Notes: a model not told the origin generated them from the sequence alone. A DNA stretch of 64,000 nt from CAVQSS01 sp963746605 (GCA_963746605.1 CAVVCH010000034.1:97367-161366), one strand, 5' to 3'; counted from the stretch's first letter, positions 36,022-45,440 are shown. Numbers and translations: made by a program.

Positions 36022-37093
36022 ATGGAAATCGGAATCGTTGGATTGCCCCAAAGTGGGAAAACGACCCTATTCAGGGCCTTGTCGGGAGGTCAAAGGTCCA
36101 TATCGACTTTTGCCTCCGGTCGTCTGGAAGTGCACTCGGTCTTAACCGACGTCCCGGATGAACGGTTGGACGTCTTGGAGCGTCTTTTTCTTCCTCTTAA
36201 AAAGACCTACGCCAAAGTGAACTATGCCGACATCGCCGGATTGGAGGAAGGGATCAGTCAAAAAGGATTGCCCGGGCCCTTTATAAATCTTCTGGGCCAG
36301 ATGGACGCCTTTATCCACGTGGTTCGGGCCTTTGAAAATCCTTCGGTCCCTTTCAGCGGGGGGGCACTGAACCCGGCCCGGGACCTTTCCGTTTTGGACA
36401 TGGAGTTCCTGCTCCATGATTTGGGGGCGGTGGAGCGTCGGCAGGAAAGGGTGGTCGAAGGCCTGAAGAAAGGGGCCCAGGACAAGGAGCAAGGTCTCAG
36501 GGAAAAAGAACTCCTGGCGCCGGGTGAAGGCTGGTCTGGAGGACGAACGGCCCCTTCGCGACCTATCCCTGACCCCCGAGGAAGTCAAGCTCTTGCGCGG
36601 CTATGGGCTTTTGTCCCTGAAACCGGTGCTGGTCGTTTTGAATACCGGGGATGACGGCCAGGCCCCGGACCTGGAATACCCCCACCTGAAAAGCGCGCAG
36701 ATCAGTCTTCCGGGCCGACTGGAAAGCGAGATCAGCGAATTGTCGGCCGAAGACAAAACCCTGTTCATGGAGGAATACGGCCTCAAGGAACTGTTTCGAA
36801 ACCGGGTCATCCGCCTCTCCTATGACCTGCTCGGGCTTCTCTCTTTTTTCACGGTAGGGGAGGATGAAGTCCGGGCCTGGACCATCCGCCAGGGCGCCAC
36901 GGCCGTAGAAGCGGCCGGGGCCATTCATAGCGATTTGGCCAAAGGATTTATCCGGGCCGAAGTGATCCCTTTTCAGGAACTAATCGAACTGGGCGGCCTG
37001 AATCAGGCCAAAAACAAAGGGAGGCTTCGGCTGGAAGGAAAGGATTATATCGTTAAAGACGGAGAAGTCGTGCATATCCGTCATAATATGTAA
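36022..37093 (+). CDS. YchF/OLA1-family P-loop ATPase-like protein (frameshifted near 36515)
   Basis: G1 is GLPQSGKTTLFRAL, the switch region DIAGLEEG, and the C-terminal TGS domain is intact (SFFTVGEDEVRAWTIRQGAT ... FIRAEVI ... LEGKDYIVKDGEVVHIRHNM). These are YchF hallmarks; bacterial YchF/OLA1 binds ATP and ribosomes and affects stress responses. The frame changes at about 36508-36523. Removing one C from CTCCTGG joins the halves with only minor local change. About 356 residues when joined, normal for the family. The G4 element is weak (VLNTGDD). Confidence 0.88.
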
Positions 37094-37155
37094 TGCCGAA
37101 GGTAAATTAAACGTTGGCGCCTCCTTAAAAAGTTATCCGGATCCCGGACACCGCG

Positions 37156-38967
37156 GTGTTGTCATTCTCCTTAAAGTACAGTCAAAAAAAATGGGTGATC
37201 TTATTTGTCGTCCTCTCCGCCCTCTTGTGTATGGGGCTGTCCATCTGGTTAGGCATTCAATCCGTCCGCCGTTTAACCCAAGTATCCGAAAACCTGTTTA
37301 ATCAACGACAGTTGGCGAGGGCCCAGAAGATTGCCTCCGATATCCAGGAGCGGTTTCTGGACCTGGAGATGGCCTTGTTGGATATGGCCGAAATTGTGGG
37401 CCGGCGGGAAATTAAAGGTTCTGACGAAAAGGTCCTGGCCGTTCTGTTTAACCAGTTGCGGCATCACGGTGTTTCTGAATTTCAAGCCCTGGACGTCCGG
37501 GGAAACGTTCTCTTGAGTTTCGGGCTGGTGGAGACTCCCGGGGACCGGGTTCAGGAGATTATGACCTGGGCCCAGGGGGAAAAAAAGACCGACCGATTGC
37601 TCCTTTCTCCTCCTTTCCGTCTGCCCTTCCAGACCGATCCTCACCGGTATGTGCTCGTTGCCGTTCCAACCTTTCGGTCCAGCGGAGAATTTGATGGAGC
37701 CTGTTTTTTACGGGTGTCCGCGGATTTATTAGCCCAGCGGGCTGTCGAAGGGGTGGTCTCCGGGACCAGCGGCTATGCTTGGGTTATTGATTCGTCCGGA
37801 ACCTTCCTGGCCCATCTGTTTTCCGATTTCATCGGCCGCGACAGCCTCCAGGTGCGCCGGGAAACCAATCCCCGGCTTTCCTACCGGGATATTGAACGTT
37901 TGACCCGAGACCACCTTTTAAAAGGTGTCGAAGGGACCGGGATTTATGAGTCCGGCTGGCACCGGCAGAAGGTCGGCCGGATAAAAAAGTTGATCGCCTA
38001 TACCCCGGTGCGGTTTATCGATCGGCCGGGCTTCCCTTCCCTGGAACCCTCCTACTCACCGGTTTTCTGGTCTGTGGCGGTGGTCGCGCCGGCAGAGGAG
38101 GTCTCGGGGATTATCCAGGAGGCTTACCGGCGGCAGTGGATCATCACCGGACTGCTGCTGGGAATCATCCTGCTGGGTGCCGTCGCCATTATTTATATTG
38201 CCGAGCGGTGGTCCTCCAGGCTGCAGGCCGAAGTCGAAAAAGCCAAAACGGCGCTGCAGGACTCGCAACGAAAATTGCTGGATGCCGAGCGGCTGGCTTC
38301 AATCGGCAAGGCCGCCGCCGTCATGTCCCACGAAATTAAAAATCCGCTGATCGTGATCGGAGGATTTGCCCGGCAATTGGCGCAGAAGTTGGTCCACGAT
38401 GAACGCTGTCACCATAAGCTGGTCCTGATTACCGAAGAGGTGGATCGGCTGGAGAAAATGCTGGGTGAGGTGAAAGACATTACCCGCCGGGTCCCGCCTC
38501 AATTCCAGCCGGGGCAGATCAGCGGGGTCATTCGGTCGGTCCGGGAAATGCTGGAAGAGGAACTGGAAAAACAAAACATTCGACTGGGATTGGAGCTGGG
38601 TAAGGAAGAAGATGCCGCGCCCTCCCTGTTCGACCCCAGCCAGATCAAACAGGTATTGATCAACTTCATTAAGAACGCCGTGGAAGCCATGCCGGCAGGT
38701 GGCATTATTACTATTCGAGTCCGTCGGGAAAAGGGTTATGATGTGGTGGAAATCGAAGATACCGGGAAAGGGATCCAGCCCGACGATCTGAAAGAGATAT
38801 TCAATCCTTTTTTTACCACCAAGCAAAAAGGGACCGGCTTGGGGTTGGCTATTTCCCTGAAAATCGTCGAAGACCATGGTGGGGACATCCGGGTATCCAG
38901 CCAAGTAGGGCAAGGGACTATCTTTATAATGCGCCTGCCCTGTTCTCCGTCCAAGCGGCTTAGATAG
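37156..38967 (+). CDS. Orphan membrane sensor histidine kinase
   Basis: A 603-residue kinase starting at GTG. TM1 (about 13-33), a large periplasmic Cache-like sensor (about 40-325) and TM2 (about 328-350) lead to a coiled coil. The HisKA box is MSHEIKNPLIVIGGF and the ATPase has N box FIKNAVEAMP, G1 DTGKGI and G2 GTGLGL. No response-regulator gene is adjacent, so the partner is unknown. The ligand cannot be predicted. Confidence 0.9.
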   Translation: MLSFSLKYSQKKWVILFVVLSALLCMGLSIWLGIQSVRRLTQVSENLFNQRQLARAQKIASDIQERFLDLEMALLDMAEIVGRREIKGSDEKVLAVLFNQLRHHGVSEFQALDVRGNVLLSFGLVETPGDRVQEIMTWAQGEKKTDRLLLSPPFRLPFQTDPHRYVLVAVPTFRSSGEFDGACFLRVSADLLAQRAVEGVVSGTSGYAWVIDSSGTFLAHLFSDFIGRDSLQVRRETNPRLSYRDIERLTRDHLLKGVEGTGIYESGWHRQKVGRIKKLIAYTPVRFIDRPGFPSLEPSYSPVFWSVAVVAPAEEVSGIIQEAYRRQWIITGLLLGIILLGAVAIIYIAERWSSRLQAEVEKAKTALQDSQRKLLDAERLASIGKAAAVMSHEIKNPLIVIGGFARQLAQKLVHDERCHHKLVLITEEVDRLEKMLGEVKDITRRVPPQFQPGQISGVIRSVREMLEEELEKQNIRLGLELGKEEDAAPSLFDPSQIKQVLINFIKNAVEAMPAGGIITIRVRREKGYDVVEIEDTGKGIQPDDLKEIFNPFFTTKQKGTGLGLAISLKIVEDHGGDIRVSSQVGQGTIFIMRLPCSPSKRLR

Positions 38968-38980
38968 GAAGATGCCAACT

Positions 38981-39012
38981 CCCCCGGCAGTACGGCCGGG
39001 TTCTTCTTCACC
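38981..39012 (+). terminator. Likely terminator after the histidine kinase
   Basis: CCCGGC (38983-38988) pairs with GCCGGG (38995-39000) around AGTACG, followed by TTCTTCTTC. The stem is short but perfect, at the expected place. Confidence 0.5.
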
Positions 39013-39054
39013 TTAACGATCGGGCCCTCCCTCCGGGTATGATCCTCAATTATT

Positions 39055-40656
39055 TTACGTTCCTTTCTCAACCTCAACATGATGAATCTGAAAATCATTC
39101 TTTTCCGGTAAATAGGTCAAACGGGAATTTTTCCGCCAGCGGAGATTGTCTTCATTCGGAAAATCCTCTCGGATAAAACTACCCCGGGATTCCTCTCGCG
39201 CTAATCCGGCAGTCAGAATGGCTCGGGTCACCAGTACGGCGCTGCGCAGATCCTCCAGCCGTTTTCGCTCGGGAACTGCCCCGGGTTTCACCCGGTCTAA
39301 GCAGCCTTCCAATTTCTGGAGTCGGGTCAGTCCCTCGGTCAGACCATTCCGGCTCCGAATAACCCCGGCCTGGCGCCAGGCAATATCCTTGAGGGTCTCA
39401 TGGAGATCCCGGATATCGCCGAAAGCCGAAACCGTGGAGTAGGCGAAGCCATCTCCCGCGGGGGGCCTCCCCTTCGGGCGCGAAGGGGCAGATAAGGCCT
39501 CGCGAGCGGCCTGGGATCCCGCCAGCCCTCCCGAAACCAGACATTCCGTCAGGGCGTTTCCACCCCGACGATTGGCCCCATGCAAGCCCCAGACCATCTC
39601 CCCGCAGGCCAAGAGTCCCGGCAGATCCGTCCGCCCTAGCTCGTCCGTGCGCAGCCCTCCCATGCAAAAATGGGCCGCCGGGGCGACGGCGAAGGGGTTG
39701 TTATGAAAGTCATATCTTAGCCGAGAGAGCAGGGTCAGGGGAAACCTGTTCCAGGATTCGTTTGGGACCTTCCGGTAATCCAGATAAACGGTGCCGGACT
39801 CGATTTCTTCGAACAGCTTGACCGAAAAGGCGTCCCGCAGTTGCATGATGGCCTCGTGGAGGCTTTGAATCCCGAATTTTTCCAGAAGGTCCTGCCCGGC
39901 CTGATTGACCAGCCGGGCTTCCCTGGGGTAAGGAGGATAGAGCAGCATGGAAGGAAGCCCGGGTTGGGCCAGTACCAGAGGATAAAACTGCACGAACTCC
40001 ATATCCCACAGATCGAGGCCGGACCGGGCGGCCAGGGCATACCCCTGTCCCAGCGTGCTCTTTTGATTGTCGTTGCGCTGATAGACGGCGCCGAAGCCGC
40101 CGGCGGCCAGGATCACCGCCGGGGCCATCATAGCCTGATCCTCTCCCTGATCGTCGAATCCCCTGACGCCGATAGCCCGGTGATCCTCGGTCAAAATCTC
40201 GGTGACCTGGAGGCCGGTGATAACTCGTATCCGTTGCCGAGACGTGACCTTTTCCGCGATCCTTCGCACCAGGGTCACCCCCGGAATAGTGCCGGGAGGG
40301 GTGGACTGGACGGAAAAATGATCTTTGGATGGTTTGATTTCCAGGCCGAAAGATATCAGAGATCCGATGGCCCTGGGCGCTTCCCGGGCCACCTGCTCCA
40401 CCCAGGATCTCCGGTTCAACCCCCGGCCGATCCGGAGGGTGTCCTCCACATACTGATCTTCCGAATAATCGGCTGTGGGCCCGGCAAAGACCCCGTTCGA
40501 AAGGGCCGAGTTGGTCCCCAGGCCCAAGGCGCTGCGGTCCAGGAGCAGCACCCGGGCTCCCTCGGCTTCAGCGGCGCAGGCAGCGATCATCCCGGCTAGC
40601 CCAGCGCCGATGATAATCACATCGGTTTTATGATCATTGGTTTTTGTTTTGATCAT
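39055..40656 (-). CDS. Fumarate-reductase/succinate-dehydrogenase-like flavoprotein
   Basis: A 533-residue FAD enzyme. The N-terminal dinucleotide site is VIIIGAGLAGMIAACAAEAEGA; substrate-side motifs are APAAHFCMGGLRTDELGRTD and LLACGEMVWGLHGANRRGGNALTECLVSGG. These match the fumarate reductase/L-aspartate oxidase flavoprotein family. Neither an iron-sulfur nor a membrane subunit gene is adjacent, so it may act on another dicarboxylate or enoate with a soluble partner. The start is the ATG after the repeat-derived segment that ends the upstream gene (22-base overlap). Confidence 0.88.
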   Translation of the reverse strand: MIKTKTNDHKTDVIIIGAGLAGMIAACAAEAEGARVLLLDRSALGLGTNSALSNGVFAGPTADYSEDQYVEDTLRIGRGLNRRSWVEQVAREAPRAIGSLISFGLEIKPSKDHFSVQSTPPGTIPGVTLVRRIAEKVTSRQRIRVITGLQVTEILTEDHRAIGVRGFDDQGEDQAMMAPAVILAAGGFGAVYQRNDNQKSTLGQGYALAARSGLDLWDMEFVQFYPLVLAQPGLPSMLLYPPYPREARLVNQAGQDLLEKFGIQSLHEAIMQLRDAFSVKLFEEIESGTVYLDYRKVPNESWNRFPLTLLSRLRYDFHNNPFAVAPAAHFCMGGLRTDELGRTDLPGLLACGEMVWGLHGANRRGGNALTECLVSGGLAGSQAAREALSAPSRPKGRPPAGDGFAYSTVSAFGDIRDLHETLKDIAWRQAGVIRSRNGLTEGLTRLQKLEGCLDRVKPGAVPERKRLEDLRSAVLVTRAILTAGLAREESRGSFIREDFPNEDNLRWRKNSRLTYLPEKNDFQIHHVEVEKGT

Positions 40657-41369
40657 TTGGATTTTGGACCTTCGTGCTTGTTTCGGATTTCGTGATTCGG
40701 ATTTCGAATTTGTCGGACGCTCGCCGCAGGGCTTTTTCCTCCAAATTGCGGGTATACTCGGCCCAGGCCTTTTTTTCGTCCGCACTCCCACGCCAGAGGG
40801 TGAAATGGCAGGTCTCCGCCCCGGCGGGAATGGTGCAGTCAAAGCGGACCTGGAAGCCTTTGGCCAGGCCGGTTTCCTCCAGGGCCTCCACCATACCCTG
40901 GACCAGGTAGCGCTGGACCCGGCAGTCAAAGGCCCGGTAGTGGTCTTGATGCGGGCACCAGAGAATATCGAAGCTGACCTGATCGGGGCCGTCGATCCGG
41001 GGGCCCTCCAGCGAGGCATAGGCGATGCGGTTGATGACGGTGGCGAAAAAGCTGATGAACTCCGCTTCGGACATGGATTCAGGCCTGGTGGCGTCTCTTA
41101 GGATCTGCCGCCCGATATCCAGACCGATTTGCCTCAGGGCCTCGGCTACCACCTGCTGCCCTTCGGCTCCCCAGCGTTTCTCACAATCTTTCAGGATGCG
41201 GATGACGGCCATGGCCTGCATGGTCCCCCATTGCCAGAGAACGGCCGGGTCAAAATCGGTTTTTCCTAGTACCTCCGTTTTTAAGTCGTTTTAGACCCTT
41301 TTCGTAGGGCTGGTTGAATTTAAAGTCTTTCCAGGCCGCTTCCGGACGGTGCTCCCAATGGCTCATCAT
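40634..41369 (-). CDS. Conserved protein, possibly L-2-amino-thiazoline-4-carboxylate hydrolase-like (frameshifted N-terminus)
   Basis: The main frame (from about 41290 to 40634) includes VLWQWGTMQAMAVIRILKD, EKRWGAEGQQVVAEAL and DILWCPHQDHYRAFDCRVQRYLVQGM. With one A removed from AAAA near 41290, it extends to a better ATG at 41366-41369 with GAGGAC upstream (MSHWEHRPEAAWKDF). The ATC-hydrolase family name is a guess from the Cys/His-rich central segment. The last 18 residues (ETSTKVQNPNDQNKNQ-type) are encoded by dispersed-repeat DNA and are probably not functional. Co-transcribed with the flavoprotein. Confidence 0.55.
40664..40690 (-). repeat. Dispersed repeat encoding ETSTKV, copy 1
   Basis: CCGAAACAAGCACGAAGGTC on the minus strand (40667-40686) is identical over 20 bases to 45418-45437 on the plus strand. 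Here it extends the hydrolase-like protein. The flanking CGAAATCCGAAAT-type sequence is low in complexity. Confidence 0.7.
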
Positions 41370-41439
41370 GGTCCTCATTTAAGTATTTATTTGACAATAC
41401 AATACTTTTTATCATATTTTTCAAAGGAAGAGAACACCG

Positions 41440-41664
41440 ATGATTAAAAAAATGGTTTTGCTCCTGCTGGCGGCAGGCACTTGTTTGGGTAGTCACGGAT
41501 GTACCTATAGGGCCTGGTATGAAGGGTTGAAGGAGCGGCAACGGCAGGAATGTTACCGGACTCCCAGCCAAAGTGAAATCCGGAAGTGTCTGGATAGCGT
41601 AGACAGCATCACCTATGACGAATACATGAGAAGTCGAAAGGATTCCAACAAACAGGCTGAGTAA
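41440..41664 (+). CDS. Small putative lipoprotein
   Basis: A 74-residue protein: Lys-rich start, hydrophobic core VLLLLAAGTCLGSHGC with a possible lipobox Cys at 21, then a charged, Arg/Glu-rich mature part with two further Cys (ECYRTP, RKCLDS) that could pair. No family recognised. AAGGAAG precedes the ATG. Length and composition resemble small envelope lipoproteins. Confidence 0.6.
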   Translation: MIKKMVLLLLAAGTCLGSHGCTYRAWYEGLKERQRQECYRTPSQSEIRKCLDSVDSITYDEYMRSRKDSNKQAE

Positions 41665-41766
41665 TTCCGACCGAGACCTGGAGGATTTCATCACGGCTAA
41701 GCAGGTCACCTCTCGATAACGTTTCTTACCCATCGCGCCAAACCCATCGGAAAGGCTTTCGATCGC

Positions 41767-42285
41767 ATGTGGATCGATCATTATTTACCGCGTTATGACG
41801 TCCGCGCTCAATACGGGATCGACATTCAAGCGCCTCTCCCCCGGGTTTTCGAAGCGGCCCGCTCGCTGGATTTGAGGGGATCCCGGATAGCCCGCTGGCT
41901 CTTTCGTTTACGCGGGCTGCCGGAGGCCAACCTGACGTTGGAGGGTATGAAGAGGTGGGGGTTTGTGGTGTTGGCGGAGGAAGCGGAGCGGGAAATCGTC
42001 CTGGGACTGATCGGGCGTTTTTGGACCCGATCCCCAGAGATCCAATCGCTTCCCCCCGAGGACTTTATCGGCTATAACCAGCCGGGATTGGCCAAGGCGG
42101 TGATGAACCTGGCCTTCCTCCCGGGGGCGGATGGGATCGTCCGGTTGACCACGGAAACCCGGGTGTACTGTCTGGGGGCGGCCAGCCGCCGTTCCTTCCA
42201 AAGGTATTGGCTGCTGGTCGGCCCGTTCAGCGGCCTCATCCGCAAAGAATGGCTTCGCCTGATCAAACGAAGGAGTTCCTCATGA
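41767..42285 (+). CDS. Conserved hypothetical protein, SRPBCC-like
   Basis: A 172-residue protein. The pattern PLPRVFEAARSLDL ... ALEEAER-like ... RLTTETRVYCLGAASRRSFQRYWLLVGPFSGLIRKEWLRLIK resembles SRPBCC/polyketide-cyclase-like hypothetical proteins that often end with WLLVGPFSGLIR. Function is unknown. The stop overlaps the start of the isochorismatase-family gene (ATGA), so it belongs to a three-gene coupled operon. Confidence 0.65.
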   Translation: MWIDHYLPRYDVRAQYGIDIQAPLPRVFEAARSLDLRGSRIARWLFRLRGLPEANLTLEGMKRWGFVVLAEEAEREIVLGLIGRFWTRSPEIQSLPPEDFIGYNQPGLAKAVMNLAFLPGADGIVRLTTETRVYCLGAASRRSFQRYWLLVGPFSGLIRKEWLRLIKRRSSS

Positions 42286-42839
42286 ATCAAGCCCTGTTAC
42301 TCATCGATATCCAGAACGACTATTTCCCCGGCGGAGCCATGGAGCTGGTCGGCAGCCCGGCGGCCGGCGCCGAGGCCGGTAAGTTGTTGCAGGCCTTCCG
42401 GGAGAAAGCACTCCCCGTCATTCACATTCAGCATATGTCCTCTCGCCCGGGGGCTACCTTCTTCTTGCCCAACACCAGGGGTGTCGAAATCCATTCAAGC
42501 GTTGCTCCCAGCCGAGACGAGATCGTGATCCAAAAGAATTTTCCCAACAGTTTTCGAGGGACCCGGCTGCTCGACACTCTGCGGGAACGGGACATCCGGC
42601 AACTGGTCATCGGGGGGATGATGACCCACATGTGCATCGATTCCACCACCCGGGCCGCTGCCGATCTGGGGTTCGAGTGCTTTCTGGCCGGTGACGCCTG
42701 CGCCACCAAAGCTTTGTCCTTCGGCGGCGCCACCCTGCCGGCGGAAAGCGTCCAAACGGCCTTCCTGGCCTCTCTGAACGGGCTGTTCGCCAAGGTCCAA
42801 TCCGTAGACGAGCTTTGTTCAAACCGGATCCTGAAATGA
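42282..42839 (+). CDS. Isochorismatase-family cysteine hydrolase
   Basis: A 185-residue enzyme with the full catalytic triad: Asp in ALLLIDIQNDYF, Lys in VIQKNFPNSF and Cys in MMTHMCIDSTTR. The short form resembles nicotinamidase- or YcaC-like amidohydrolases; the substrate is unknown. Overlapping ATGA junctions on both sides couple it to the hypothetical gene before and the dehydrogenase after. Confidence 0.9.
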   Translation: MNQALLLIDIQNDYFPGGAMELVGSPAAGAEAGKLLQAFREKALPVIHIQHMSSRPGATFFLPNTRGVEIHSSVAPSRDEIVIQKNFPNSFRGTRLLDTLRERDIRQLVIGGMMTHMCIDSTTRAAADLGFECFLAGDACATKALSFGGATLPAESVQTAFLASLNGLFAKVQSVDELCSNRILK

Positions 42840-43865
42840 AAGCCATGGTTTTAAAACAACTGTGCGATTTAAAGGAAACCCGGACGCCGCTGGTCTGGAT
42901 GGATTGGCCGGATCCGGAGCCGGGGGAAGGAGAGCTGTTGATCAAGGTGTCCGCTTGCGGGGTTTGCCATACCGAACTGGATGAAATCGAGGGCCGGACG
43001 CCGCCTCCGCGCTTTCCGATTATTTTAGGCCATCAGGTAGTGGGCCGGGTGGTCGGATCCGGGACCGGGGCAATTCGGTTCAAAATCAATGATCGGGTGG
43101 GGGTGGCCTGGATCTTACTCGGCCTGCGGAAGATGTTCCTTTTGCCTCAGTGGAAATGAAAATTTATGCGCTCAATTTAAGGCCACCGGCAGGGACGCCC
43201 ACGGCGGATATGCGGAATACCTGACCGTTCCGGAAACCTTTGCCTATCCGATTCCGGAGACTTTTTCGGATGTGGAGGCCGCGCCCCTTCTGTGCGCCGG
43301 GGCCATCGGCTATCGCTCCCTCCGTTTGACCGGCATTCAGGATGGGCAAAACCTGGGGCTGGTGGGATTCGGGGCTTCGGCCCACCTGGTGTTGAAAATG
43401 GTCCGCCAGGCCTACCCGAACACCAAGGTCTTTGTCTTTGCCCGGATGGAGCCGGAAAAAACCTTTGCTTTGGAGCTGGGAGCGGTTTGGGCCGGAGACA
43501 TCGAAGAGAAATGTCCGCAGAAGCTGCAGGCCGCCATCGACACCACCCCGGCCTGGAAGCCCATCGTCGAAGCCCTGAAGAACCTGGAGCCCGGCGGCCG
43601 GCTGGTGGTCAATGCCATTCGCAAAGAAGAAGCGGACAAGAATGAGCTTTTGAAACTGGATTATCCCCGGCACCTCTGGCTGGAAAAAGAAATTAAAAGC
43701 GTGGCCAACGTAACCCGAAAGGACGTGGAGGAATTCCTGGCCCTGGCGGCAACGATCCCCATTCGTCCGGAGGTGCAGGAATATAAACTGGAAGAGGCCA
43801 ATACGGCCCTGCTGGAGCTGAAGGAAAGAAAGATCCGAGGGGCCAAGGTTCTGGTCATGCCCTGA
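42836..43865 (+). CDS. Zinc-dependent alcohol dehydrogenase (frameshifted near 43115)
   Basis: The N-terminal part has the catalytic zinc site (CGVCHTELDEIEG, GHQVVGRVVG). The C-terminal part starts with the structural zinc loop (CGRCSFCLSGNENLC) and then the Rossmann domain. The frame breaks at ATCTTACTCGG (43111-43121); removing one T yields AWIYSACGRC, as in the family. When joined it is about 342 residues, normal length. It oxidises an alcohol or reduces an aldehyde with NAD(P); the long-chain/AdhP-like subgroup is likely. Confidence 0.88.
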
Positions 43866-44249
43866 TGTTGAAAAGGGATTTTCAACTCCAGATAAAGCCC
43901 CTGACTCCGCCGACCGCGTCCAAAGCGGCCTACCAATTAGGTACGCGGTTTATATCAAGCAAGCATTTAATCCGAAAATAACCAATACCGCTTCCTATTC
44001 CGAGTCTTGTTTTTGTCATCCGGAGAGATCCAGAACTCGCACTAACGGCAGGGCATCTTCAAGGTTCCCGCCCATTTAGGCATTGCTCGCCGGGAATGAA
44101 CGATACGGTACCAGGTCTGTAAAGGCGATCAGTCGAGCTTCGAAGGGTGAACGATACGCAGTTACAGGCTACATTTGGATACGCGACGTGCTTATTTCTT
44201 GACGGGTTCTAATCGATAAAACAACATTTTCCTCAAGGAGGGGATCATC
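43866..44249. other. Intergenic region with short repeats
   Basis: 384 bases without a gene. It holds GAACGATACG three times in variants (44096, 44149 and in the copy at 45570). CGAAGGGTGAACGATACG (44141-44158) and GCTTATTTCTTGACGGGTTCTAA (44190-44212) recur downstream. A good Shine-Dalgarno (AAGGAGGGG) precedes the next gene. Confidence 0.5.
44141..44212 (+). repeat. Direct repeat, copy 1 (left flank of the PPC/FadR pair)
   Basis: Two blocks, 18 bp (44141-44158) and 23 bp (44190-44212), recur identically and in the same order at 45562-45579 and 45631-45653, with a different spacer length. The pair brackets the PPC-domain and FadR-type genes. Confidence 0.75.
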
Positions 44250-44675
44250 ATGACCGGAGAAAATTTTCAACTGGGGCGGATATTCATGGAGCGGCTTCCT
44301 CATCAAGGGGACCTGCTGCGGACGCTCAATGCCTTTTGCCGCGAGCGACAGGTAAAAGCCGGGTACCTGTCCGTAATCGGAACGGTTAGTCGGGGCGCTA
44401 TCGCTTTTTACGATCAGGCGAAGCAGGTCTACGAGCCCCTGGTCCTGGAGGAGGAGCTGGAGATCGTAAACTGCCAGGGGAACGTTTCCCTCTGGGAGGA
44501 ACAACCGCTGGTTCATGCCCATATTTCATTTGCCCGAGCGGATGGGCAAACCCTGTCCGGCCATTTGACCGAAGGGACCGTTCTGTTTGCAGGCGAGCTG
44601 GTGCTGCGGGAATTCCTGGGACCGGATCGCCTTCGCCGGAAGGATGGCGTTACCGGCTTGAATTTATGGATATAA
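44250..44675 (+). CDS. PPC/DUF296-domain protein
   Basis: 141 residues, one PPC domain: MERLPHQGDLLRTL, GYLSVIGTVSRGAIAFYDQ, VHAHISFARADGQTLSGHLTEG and an ending that matches the family. PPC proteins form trimers. In plants they accompany AT-hook DNA-binding motifs, and in bacteria they are mostly stand-alone of unknown role. It sits just before a FadR-type regulator and a large palindrome, and could be regulated by it. Confidence 0.82.
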   Translation: MTGENFQLGRIFMERLPHQGDLLRTLNAFCRERQVKAGYLSVIGTVSRGAIAFYDQAKQVYEPLVLEEELEIVNCQGNVSLWEEQPLVHAHISFARADGQTLSGHLTEGTVLFAGELVLREFLGPDRLRRKDGVTGLNLWI

Positions 44676-44682
44676 AAATCGT

Positions 44683-44713
44683 ACATAAATTTTATAATTT
44701 GTAAAATTTATGT
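44683..44713. promoter_or_regulatory. Perfect 12-bp inverted repeat (candidate operator) overlapping a promoter
   Basis: ACATAAATTTTA (44683-44694) and TAAAATTTATGT (44702-44713) are perfect inverted arms around 7 bases. The right arm abuts a TTGACT (44713-44718) with TACCCT 17 bases on (44736-44741), a plausible promoter for the FadR-type gene. The position suits autoregulation. It could instead work as a hairpin after the PPC gene, but no T-tract follows. Confidence 0.65.
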
Positions 44714-44771
44714 TGACTTTGGTTCATCGCCCGCATACCCTGAAAACACAGTCCTAAAATAAGTTAAAGAT

Positions 44772-45440
44772 TTGGAGGACCTCCTGCCGGTTACCACCCT
44801 GCAGCGACTGACCTTAAAAGAGCAAGCCTACCGGACCTTGCGGGAAATGATCGCCGCCCGGCGATTTTCTTCGGGAATCTGGATCAATGTCGAGGAATTG
44901 ACCAAGGAACTGGGCGTGAGCCGGACCCCGATCCGACAGGCCATGAGGCAATTGGAAGCCGAGGGTCTGGTGACCCACATCCCCAATCGCGGGATTCGGA
45001 TGGCCGAGATGACGTTGGAAATGGCCCGGGACCTGTACCAGGTTCGAGAGGTTTTGGAGGGGCTGGCTGCCGGTCTGGCGGCGGAAAAAATCAGCGTCGA
45101 AGCCTTAACCGGATTGAAGAAAATCCTGGCCGCACAGTCGGCTATCATCAAAAAGAAAGATTTGTTGCGCTATTCCATTTCGGATTTTAACTTCCACCAG
45201 ATCATTTACGATTCCTGCGGCAATCGGTTGCTGAAGGAACAGTTGGAACAAATCAAGGGCCGGTCCCGTCCCCTGGTCTGCGATATCACCGCCATTCTGG
45301 GGGAACTTTATCAGGACCATCAAGACCTGGTACAGGCCTTTAAAGCGCGTGATCCCTTGGAGGCCGAAGAGGTTATGACCCGGCATAACCAGAGAATGCG
45401 TCGATTGATTGAGAAAGCCGAAACAAGCACGAAGGTCTGA
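44772..45440 (+). CDS. GntR-family regulator, FadR/FCD type
   Basis: A protein of about 222 residues. The N-terminal wHTH (EELTKELGVSRTPIRQAMRQLEAEGLV) is followed by an FCD effector domain (LYQVREVLEGLAAGLAAEK ... FNFHQIIYDSCGNRLL ... HQDLVQAFKARDPLEAEEVMTRHN) with the Asp/His residues that often bind a metal and carboxylate. The GGAGG overlaps the drawn TTG start, so a CTG at 44784, spaced 5 bases from it, may be the true start. The last six residues (ETSTKV) come from dispersed-repeat DNA. Likely controls the following hydroxylase genes. Confidence 0.88.
   Translation: MEDLLPVTTLQRLTLKEQAYRTLREMIAARRFSSGIWINVEELTKELGVSRTPIRQAMRQLEAEGLVTHIPNRGIRMAEMTLEMARDLYQVREVLEGLAAGLAAEKISVEALTGLKKILAAQSAIIKKKDLLRYSISDFNFHQIIYDSCGNRLLKEQLEQIKGRSRPLVCDITAILGELYQDHQDLVQAFKARDPLEAEEVMTRHNQRMRRLIEKAETSTKV

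Noticed and set aside
41320..41781. 153-codon minus-strand open frame over the small lipoprotein
   Set aside because: No motif or ribosome-binding site, and it would cover the promoter of the hypothetical gene at 41767.
43866..44249. Possible RNA gene in the 384-base gap
   Set aside because: Only short repeats found; no stable fold or known RNA motif recognised by eye.
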